This document shows, piece by piece, positions 15,639 to 20,617 of a stretch of DNA of 45,641 nucleotides (positions are counted from its first letter, which is position 1; the number at the start of each line of letters is the position of its first letter). Under the pieces are notes generated by a model. It searched no databases. It had not been told where the DNA came from and saw nothing but the letters and a program-made list of their open reading frames with translations. The stretch is from GCA-2688105 sp964499445 (GTDB taxonomy: Bacteria > Chloroflexota > Dehalococcoidia > Dehalococcoidales > GCA-2688105). A program made the translations under genes and the position numbers. The DNA lies in the NCBI GenBank assembly GCA_964499445.1, contig CAZCLE010000004.1:1-45641 (forward strand), given 5' to 3'.

Positions 15639-16336
15639 TTAAAGCCGTATTTCTTGATTGGTTTAACACTCTAGCCCGTTTTGAACCTCCCCGGGAAGAA
15701 CTTCAGTGCCAGGCTTTACAGGAATTTGGTATCGAGGCGTCACCGAAGCAAGTAATGCGTGGTCTTTTGCGTGCTGATAGGTTTTGGTTTGACGAGGATA
15801 TCAAATCCAAGGTGACGGCGAGGAGTCCCGAGGAGCAGGCTGAGGTTGGACTCCGCTATCAGGAAATACTGTTAACCGAGGCCGGGGTTGAGGTTACTAA
15901 AGAGCTGTTTCCCAAAATTGTGCAGAAGGTGCAGGAATTATATAAGGGCGTAACCTTTACCCTCTTTGAAGATGTATTACCCACCGTAAAAACATTAAAG
16001 GGGCAGAAGTTTATTTTGGGCTTGCTAACTAATCTAAATAGGGATATGGCGCCTATTTGTCGCCAGCTAGGTCTGGAACCATATCTTGACTTTGTGGTTA
16101 CCTCTGAGGAGGCGGGTGGTGACAAGCCTCAGCCACCTATTTTTCTGGCGGCTCTGGAGCGGGCGGGAGTAAACGCCTCGGAAGCTGTTCATGTCGGTGA
16201 CCAGTATAAAATTGATGTGGTTGGTGCCCGAGGGGTGGGTATCAGTCCGATACTTATTGACCGCTATGAGTTATACCCTGAGGTTACTGACTGCCCTCGA
16301 ATTTGCCGTCTGACTGAACTGGCTAGATACCTTTAG
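15635..16336 (+). CDS. HAD-superfamily hydrolase with atypical motif I
   Basis: The 233-residue HAD protein has motif I FLDWFNTL (Asp8 nucleophile; the +2 position is Phe instead of the usual Asp), motif II LGLLTN, motif III DKPQPPIF with Lys, and motif IV HVGDQYKIDVVGA. A helical cap lies between I and II. Motif IV is of phosphatase type. An aromatic at +2 is seen in haloacid dehalogenases, but their SSNxxD motif is missing. The GTG start overlaps the acpP stop (GTGA), so the two are translationally coupled. Substrate unknown. Confidence 0.85.
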   Translation: MIKAVFLDWFNTLARFEPPREELQCQALQEFGIEASPKQVMRGLLRADRFWFDEDIKSKVTARSPEEQAEVGLRYQEILLTEAGVEVTKELFPKIVQKVQELYKGVTFTLFEDVLPTVKTLKGQKFILGLLTNLNRDMAPICRQLGLEPYLDFVVTSEEAGGDKPQPPIFLAALERAGVNASEAVHVGDQYKIDVVGARGVGISPILIDRYELYPEVTDCPRICRLTELARYL

Positions 16337-17891
16337 CGGCTAATTCTTCCGGTTCGTTAATTTTCTTGGTTATCCCCCGGTCCAGTATGTCCTTAACCGG
16401 TATATTGCTGAATTTCTCAAAGACCTTGCGGAAATGGAATGCCTGGATGGCGAAGGATACGGTTAAAGCGAAAGACCGGGGATGTCTCAGCAGGGTCGAG
16501 GCCAGTAGCTTCCAGTAATACCTTCTTCCCCTTTCCTTGATACCTAAAATCCATATGGACTTAAAGAATGCCCGAACATAGCAAAACTCGAGTTTGCCCT
16601 TCCTTTTCCGGTGAGGTTTATACTCCTTTAGAAATGTCTTTATCCGTTCGCAGTAGTGCTTGGGTGAATAAATGGTATCCAGGATGTGCTTATAGCCATT
16701 GACGAGGACTTCGTAGTTCATCTTGGGAATGAAGTTGGTGGAAAAGTCGGTATTGTCGCCAGAACCGCCGGGCAATATACGGTTTTCCTTTTCCAGGCGC
16801 TTGTAGAGCCTGGTTTCAGGGGGGGCGATTAGTAAACCGACCATTGCCGTAACGATTCCGCTCTTTTGAATAAAATTGATTTGGCTTTTAAATATGGAAA
16901 GCGGGTCACTATCGAAACCGACAATAAATCCCCCCATTACCTGAAAGCCGTGGTTCTGGATTTTCTTGACCGAAGCTACTAAATCACGACCTTTATTGGG
17001 AAGCTTATTACACTCAACCAGGCTTTCTTCATTTGGGCTTTCGATGCCAATAAATACGGTGTCAAACCCGGCCTCAACCATCAATCGCATTAGCTCTTCA
17101 TCATCGGCAAGGTTTAGAGATGCCTCGGTAAGAAATGAAAACGGGTGTTTTCTCTCCTTCATCCATTGAATTATTGCCGGCAGGATTTCTGCCTTTAATT
17201 TCCTCTTATTGCCGATAAAATTATCATCAACAATAAACAAGCCGCCCCGCCACCCTTGCTGGTATAACGCATCCAGTTCGGCTAACATCTGCTCTTTAGA
17301 CTTGGTTCGCGGCTTATGCCCATTGAGGACGATAATATCACAGAATTCACAGTTGAAAGGGCAGCCCCGGGAATACTGAATATTTAGTGACGAGTATTTT
17401 TTCCGGTTGATAAGTGACCATAGCGGGACCGGGGTTTTGGTTATATCCGGTCGTTCCTTAGAGGTATAAACATGTTTGGCGTATCCCTTGTCTAAATCTT
17501 CTAAAAAGGGTGGGAGGGTAGTTTCCGCCTCATCAAGCACCAGATGGTCTACAGTCTCAAACTCAAAGTCTCTGTGGGCGATGGTAAAATAGGGACCACC
17601 AGCCACAATCTTAGCGTTGAGCTTGTTACAGCGGTCAATAACCTCCCAGGCTGATTTTTGTTGTACCACCATAGCCCCGATAAACACATAATCAGCCCAT
17701 TTAAGGTCTTTATCAGTCAGGGTGGTTGTGTTCATATCTACCAGCTTTTTCTCCCACTGGTCAGGCAGCATGGTGGCTACCGTCAATAAACCCAGGGGAG
17801 GGAATGAAGCCTTTTTAGAGATGAATTTTAAGGCGTGCTTAAAACTCCAGAAGGTGTCGGGATATTGTGGGCAAACCAAGAGTATTTTCAA
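16323..17891 (-). CDS. B12-binding radical SAM protein (DUF4070 type)
   Basis: The 522-residue protein has an N-terminal Rossmann-like B12-binding domain (MKILLVCPQYPDTFW...; GAMVVQQ; AGGPYFT), then the radical SAM core with YSRGCPFNCEFCD (C177, C181, C184 bind the [4Fe-4S] cluster), FIVDDNFIGN and GIESPNEESL. A C-terminal extension rich in basic residues follows, as in the DUF4070 group. Relatives methylate or rearrange lipids, hopanoids and natural products; the substrate here is unknown. It overlaps the convergent HAD gene by 14 bp. Confidence 0.88.
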   Translation of the reverse strand: MKILLVCPQYPDTFWSFKHALKFISKKASFPPLGLLTVATMLPDQWEKKLVDMNTTTLTDKDLKWADYVFIGAMVVQQKSAWEVIDRCNKLNAKIVAGGPYFTIAHRDFEFETVDHLVLDEAETTLPPFLEDLDKGYAKHVYTSKERPDITKTPVPLWSLINRKKYSSLNIQYSRGCPFNCEFCDIIVLNGHKPRTKSKEQMLAELDALYQQGWRGGLFIVDDNFIGNKRKLKAEILPAIIQWMKERKHPFSFLTEASLNLADDEELMRLMVEAGFDTVFIGIESPNEESLVECNKLPNKGRDLVASVKKIQNHGFQVMGGFIVGFDSDPLSIFKSQINFIQKSGIVTAMVGLLIAPPETRLYKRLEKENRILPGGSGDNTDFSTNFIPKMNYEVLVNGYKHILDTIYSPKHYCERIKTFLKEYKPHRKRKGKLEFCYVRAFFKSIWILGIKERGRRYYWKLLASTLLRHPRSFALTVSFAIQAFHFRKVFEKFSNIPVKDILDRGITKKINEPEELAAKGI

Positions 17892-17995
17892 ATTTCTCTC
17901 CCTGATATGTTTGGTTAGTTTGTTCTTACTACATAAAAATTACGCTATTATAACACCTTTTGTTCTGTAAAGTAAAAGGGTAGAGATTTTTGTCA

Positions 17996-18053
17996 ACCTC
18001 ACCCCCTGTGACTCTCCTGTTAAGGCGAAGGAGAAGGCTCTCTTAAACTCCCC
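17996..18053. repeat. Degenerate copy of the two-hairpin repeat
   Basis: The stretch begins CCTCACCCCCTGTG and ends CTCTCTTAAACTCCCC like the intact copies, but the central hairpins are eroded (TCTCCTGTTAAGGCGAAGGAGA). It lies between the radical SAM gene and the structured RNA. Confidence 0.6.
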
Positions 18054-18055
18054 AT

Positions 18056-18091
18056 AAAAAGTGGAGAGCACTTCAATAAGCGCCCTCCACT
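18056..18091 (-). terminator. Intrinsic terminator of the structured RNA
   Basis: On the minus strand AGTGGAG (18091-18085) pairs with CTCCACT (18066-18060), extended inward by GC and CTT/AAG pairs around an ATTG loop. A TTTTT run (18060-18056) follows directly. Confidence 0.75.
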
Positions 18092-18219
18092 GAGTTACCT
18101 CCTCATTCCCAACTCACTTGTGGTAATCACTACCACACGGGGTCTCTCTTCACCAGATTGACCCCCAACTCAATCTACGAGTCGGGTTTGAGTTCCGCTG
18201 CCCTACCTTCCGGTAGGGC
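18056..18219 (-). ncRNA. Multi-stem structured RNA candidate (possibly HEARO/omega-RNA-like)
   Basis: Read on the minus strand, this stretch is almost entirely perfect stems. In order: GCCCTACC-GGAA-GGTAGGGC (18219-18200, GNRA-type tetraloop); AACTCAA/TTGAGTT (18194-18188 with 18173-18167); GGGGTC/GACCCC (18165-18160 with 18144-18139); GTGGTA-GTGAT-TACCAC (18136-18120); TGAGTT/AACTCA (18116-18111 with 18096-18091); and a terminator hairpin with T-run (18091-18056). AGATTGA/TCAATCT (18176-18170 with 18161-18155) can form an alternative or pseudoknot pairing. From memory, the order of stems and the GTAGATTGAGTTGGGG block recall HEARO RNAs that guide IscB nucleases, but no iscB ORF is adjacent. 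The 5' end may lie further right, up to about 18290. Confidence 0.62.
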
Positions 18220-18314
18220 CAAGAGTGTCAACTTGCCAAACTCCGTACAGAACATGAAGCTTCATCGCACACCTCCCTTTAAAATATTAGAGGCATCACT
18301 CGGCTCCTAGTTCC

Positions 18315-18343
18315 ATTCAACTACATTTGTTTATAATTGTCAA
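18315..18343 (-). promoter_or_regulatory. Possible promoter of the structured RNA
   Basis: Minus strand TTGACA (18343-18338) is followed after 17 bases by TTGAAT (18320-18315), a weak -10. Transcription would start about 90 nt upstream of the first hairpin. An SD-preceded mini-ORF (GGGAGG, ATG at 18265, 20 codons, stopping inside the first hairpin) lies between them; whether it is translated is unclear. Confidence 0.35.
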
Positions 18344-18438
18344 ACCCCATCTTCAGCGATATCTAGGTATAAGCAGTGGTTAAAGCGGGAATCAGTGATT
18401 TTAGCCACTGCCTCTACCTCGGTGTCATCGCTGTTCAA
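18340..18438 (-). pseudogene. Small ORF or gene remnant, unidentified
   Basis: A TTG-initiated reading frame of 32 codons (ending CLYLDIAEDGV) has protein-like composition, with AGAGG ten bases before the TTG. It is not recognised. It lies between a hairpin repeat and the structured RNA and could be the tail of a degraded gene. Confidence 0.3.
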
Positions 18439-18486
18439 CCAATCAGAACCTCTTTAAATCAAAAACAAGCCTATGAGTTACCTCAG

Positions 18487-18585
18487 GTTTTTATAAGGTA
18501 ATCTCACCCCCTGTGTCCCCCTCTCCTTGGGAAGGAGAGGGGGAAGGATATTAAAAAAGAGGGGCTCCGCCCCTCTTAAACTGCC
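18487..18585 (+). repeat. Two-hairpin intergenic repeat, copy beside hicA
   Basis: The copy runs from GGTTTTTATAAGGTAA through CCCCCTCTCCTT-ggg-AAGGAGAGGGGG (hairpin A) and AGAGGGGC-tcc-GCCCCTCT (hairpin B) to AAACTGCCC. It is nearly identical to the copy at 19364-19463. Confidence 0.88.
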
Positions 18586-18611
18586 CCTGTATTACTTTAT
18601 GCGATAAGACC

Positions 18612-18842
18612 CTAACTGTCTTTTAGTAACCTAAAGTATTCATCTCGGCTAATTCCAAGAGTCTTTAGATTGTTCCGAATAATGAATACTGGCAAGTCGT
18701 TTTCCGCCGGGATAACAAGAGGGCGTTTTAGGCCATCACGTTTATAGATACGATGGTCACCCTCTTCCCTATCAAGCCAACAGCCAGCTTTCAATAAAAC
18801 ACTCTCAAACCTTTGCCAACTGATAGGAACTATGCGAGCCAG
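18612..18842 (-). CDS. hicA: HicA-type toxin (mRNA interferase) with CTG start
   Basis: The frame encodes a dsRBD-like HicA: ARIVPISWQRFESVLLKAGC, REEGDHRIYK with the catalytic His, PLVIPAENDLPVFIIRNNLKTLGISRDEYFRLL. The family N-terminus (ARIVPIS) lies upstream of the first ATG and is preceded by CTG at 18842-18840, six bases after GAGGGGG. So either CTG is the start codon, or an ATG has mutated and the toxin is silenced or shortened to an internal ATG at 18794. From CTG it has 76 residues, normal for HicA. It lies 11 bp downstream of its hicB and should cleave mRNA when free of antitoxin. Confidence 0.75.
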   Translation of the reverse strand: MARIVPISWQRFESVLLKAGCWLDREEGDHRIYKRDGLKRPLVIPAENDLPVFIIRNNLKTLGISRDEYFRLLKDS

Positions 18843-18853
18843 TATTTACCCCC

Positions 18854-19138
18854 TCACACAGGAATTCTTACTGGTTCGTTTCTACATATTTTGTAAACCG
18901 GTGGAGACCATTTGTGCTTGTCGGGGGCTTCACACCATCCACACTCTTCCAATACCTCACTTAAAGTGCCCATCGCTGCAATCTCATTGAGAAAAATCGC
19001 AACAGCTTCGGCAAACCTCTTGTGAGCTTGCTCCTCGGTGTCACCACAGCTAGAAAGGTCAAGGGCTGGTGAATAAGCAATCACTTTATTCCCCTCTTTA
19101 AAAAATAAGACGGGAATTTTAGCCTCAACACCTGCCAT
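18854..19138 (-). CDS. hicB: HicB-type antitoxin
   Basis: The protein of about 94 residues has the partial RNase H fold of HicB: KIPVLFFKEGNKVIAYSPALDLSSCGDTEEQAHKRFAEAVAIFLNEI. It should bind and neutralise the HicA encoded next. No DNA-binding C-terminal domain is evident. The ATG at 19138 is preferred because GGGGGAGGG ends just four bases before it; the ATG at 19153 lies upstream of that SD. The upstream block (19212-19305) carries divergent promoters and is repeated near 45.5 kb. Confidence 0.8.
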   Translation of the reverse strand: MAGVEAKIPVLFFKEGNKVIAYSPALDLSSCGDTEEQAHKRFAEAVAIFLNEIAAMGTLSEVLEECGWCEAPDKHKWSPPVYKICRNEPVRIPV

Positions 19139-19213
19139 AATACCCTCCCCCATTAACTACCCTTAATAACCCCAAACAACCCCCAAGTACCACTATTTAC
19201 CACTTATACACAC

Positions 19214-19244
19214 ATAATACACCACAATACAACATACTTGTCAA
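19214..19244 (-). promoter_or_regulatory. Promoter of hicBA module 1
   Basis: Minus strand TTGACA (19244-19239), 19 bases, TATTAT (19219-19214). The same -35/spacer/-10 arrangement and much of the spacer recur before the DUF4258 gene at 45512-45542. Confidence 0.5.
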
Positions 19245-19277
19245 GACTTCTGCGGTCTTGTCGCAAGTTGTTATATC

Positions 19278-19305
19278 TTGACACCTTTTACTTTAGTGCT
19301 ATAAG
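19278..19305 (+). promoter_or_regulatory. Divergent promoter of a truncated gene
   Basis: TTGACA (19278-19283), 16 bases, TATAAG (19300-19305). It is nearly identical to 45586-45613. It is followed by GGGGGGTGAATATTATG and a 14-codon ORF (19330-19374) that ends where the hairpin repeat begins, suggesting the original gene was lost or cut off by the repeat. Confidence 0.55.
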
Positions 19306-19363
19306 CGCACTGAATGGGGGGTGAATATTATGCCGTGGTATATAATAGCTGGGGATTACTTTT

Positions 19364-19463
19364 GGTTTTTATAAGGTAACCTCACCCCCTGTGTCCCCCT
19401 CTCCTTGGGAAGGAGAGGGGGAGGGTATTAAAAAAGAGGGGCTCCGCCCCTCTTAAACTGCCC
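19364..19463 (+). repeat. Two-hairpin intergenic repeat, copy between hicBA modules
   Basis: The copy is nearly the same base for base as 18487-18585 (one C/T change plus a small difference after the first hairpin). It lies directly downstream of the broken hicA and next to the truncated plus-strand ORF. Confidence 0.88.
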
Positions 19464-19475
19464 ATATCCCAAAGA

Positions 19476-19708
19476 CTACCTACGCCCTATGGCTTGCAAG
19501 AACTCATCTTCATCAATCTCAAGCTGTTTGAGAATATCTGAGAGAAGATAAGGGCTGATGGTTTTGGTTGGATGGATGGGAATAGGAGCCCGGCGACAAT
19601 CTTGATGGTGGAATATGGCGTGACTACCCTTTGCCTTACCTTCTCAAAGCCCAGTGTCTGGAGACCATTGACTACTTCACGTGCCTTGAGTGAAGGCAAC
19701 CTTGTCAT
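19476..19708 (-). pseudogene. hicA: Frameshifted hicA toxin gene
   Basis: The gene starts MTRLPSLKAREVVNGLQTLGFEKVRQR in one frame, then continues in another as GSHAIFHHQDCRRAPIPIHP...ISPYLLSDILKQLEIDEDEFLQAIGRR before a stop at 19476-19478. Joined, the two parts make an ordinary HicA with the RQRGSH active-site motif. One missing base near 19630 explains the break. The uninterrupted first frame would give a scrambled 73-residue product. It is translationally coupled to its hicB (ATGA at 19705-19708). A sequencing error cannot be excluded. Confidence 0.85.
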
Positions 19709-19917
19709 ATGGCAACCGTAACCTGTTTAGTGCCAATCTCCTCTGGTATTTCCTCGCCGCGCTCTCTGCGAAATTCCAGACAAAGTTCAAGTACTTCTTT
19801 AATGTTAGCTACGCATTCTTCATAGGTTTTACCCTGGGCATGCGCTTCTGGAATCAGAGGACAGCTAGCTATATAGAATCCGTCAGGCGCTTTTCTAATA
19901 AAAACGGTATATTGCAT
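19705..19917 (-). CDS. hicB: HicB-type antitoxin
   Basis: The 70-residue HicB-family protein is MQYTVFIRKAPDGFYIASCPLIPEAHAQGKTYEECVANIKEVLELCLE with an acidic tail. It is the typical short HicB without a DNA-binding domain. The ATG at 19917 is used because GGGAGAGACGGAG lies directly upstream; longer starts reach into the promoter and repeat. Its partner hicA is frameshifted, so it may be an orphan antitoxin. TGCTATAAT on the minus strand at 19948-19940 is an extended -10 box. Confidence 0.82.
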   Translation of the reverse strand: MQYTVFIRKAPDGFYIASCPLIPEAHAQGKTYEECVANIKEVLELCLEFRRERGEEIPEEIGTKQVTVAI

Positions 19918-19978
19918 CTCCGTCTCTCCCGCTTGTCCTATTATAGCACCTTTTCTCTCATAAAATAAGGAACTGGAG

Positions 19979-20073
19979 ATTTTTATCAACCTCACCCCCT
20001 TAGTCCCCCTCTCCTTGGGAAGGAGAGGGGGAGGGTATTAAAAAAGAGGGGCTTCGCCCCTCTTAAACTGCCC
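19979..20073 (+). repeat. Two-hairpin intergenic repeat, copy upstream of hicBA module 2
   Basis: The same two-hairpin unit with slight changes (TTAGTCCCCC, and GCTTCGCC in hairpin B). Three copies in 1.6 kb bracket the two toxin-antitoxin modules. Confidence 0.85.
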
Positions 20074-20122
20074 TTAATCTCATACTTACTTAACGCAACA
20101 GGAGTAGTGGATTAAGATTAAT

Positions 20123-20587
20123 TCAACATACGATTGTGTAAATCATAAGCACTAGCCAAATAATTAACAGAAACATTGGAAGAAACTTTCTAATGCGCCA
20201 AGTTCCTATCTTATTCCAAGGCTTTTTTTGCCTGTTAATAAACTCTTCCTGACACTCAACCAAATTGAACAGCTTCAGAGCAGTCCTTTTCGAAATTTCG
20301 TCTTGCATGACCTTCTCTAGCTCTTTCAGCCTTTCGGCTCTCACCTGTGAATACAGATAGTTTCGACTTACTAAACAAAACCAGTTAAAAGAGAGTAAAA
20401 GACCGATAACAGACAAAATTAGCTTTTCGGGACATCCCAAGTTTGTGGCAGTAAAGTATGTGATAAGAAAACCACTTATAACTAATGCATAAATATGCTC
20501 CCAGTTTGGAAAAATTTGCTCACCTGAAAAGTATGCATTTTGAGTGTACATTAAGTCATTATATATTCTGTCCTCATTTTCTTTCAT
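20123..20587 (-). CDS. AT-rich small membrane protein, unidentified
   Basis: The 154-residue protein has two membrane segments (about 31-51 and 56-71), a cytosolic part with YLYSQVRAERLKELEKVMQDEIS (probably helical or coiled), and a C-terminal membrane helix (about 134-153). The SRNYLYSQVRAERLKELE pattern recalls small RipA-like or phage-resistance-associated membrane proteins, but I cannot assign a family. Its base composition is clearly more AT-rich than mfd next door, which suggests horizontal acquisition. It stands between the hicBA strip and mfd. Confidence 0.65.
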   Translation of the reverse strand: MKENEDRIYNDLMYTQNAYFSGEQIFPNWEHIYALVISGFLITYFTATNLGCPEKLILSVIGLLLSFNWFCLVSRNYLYSQVRAERLKELEKVMQDEISKRTALKLFNLVECQEEFINRQKKPWNKIGTWRIRKFLPMFLLIIWLVLMIYTIVC

Positions 20588-20617
20588 ATACTGCTCCCTT
20601 ACTTCATCATCCTACTA

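Noticed and set aside
15635..16336. Haloacid dehalogenase proper
   Set aside because: Motif IV is GDxxxxD as in phosphatases, and the SSNxxD block of L-2-haloacid dehalogenases is missing.
18056..18219. Group II intron or IS end
   Set aside because: No intron-encoded reverse transcriptase, no transposase and no terminal repeat is seen; the strand-specific stems and T-run fit an independent RNA better.
18487..20073. Possible CRISPR array from the repeated 100-bp units
   Set aside because: Units are far apart with genes between, each unit is itself two hairpins, and there are no regular spacers or cas genes.
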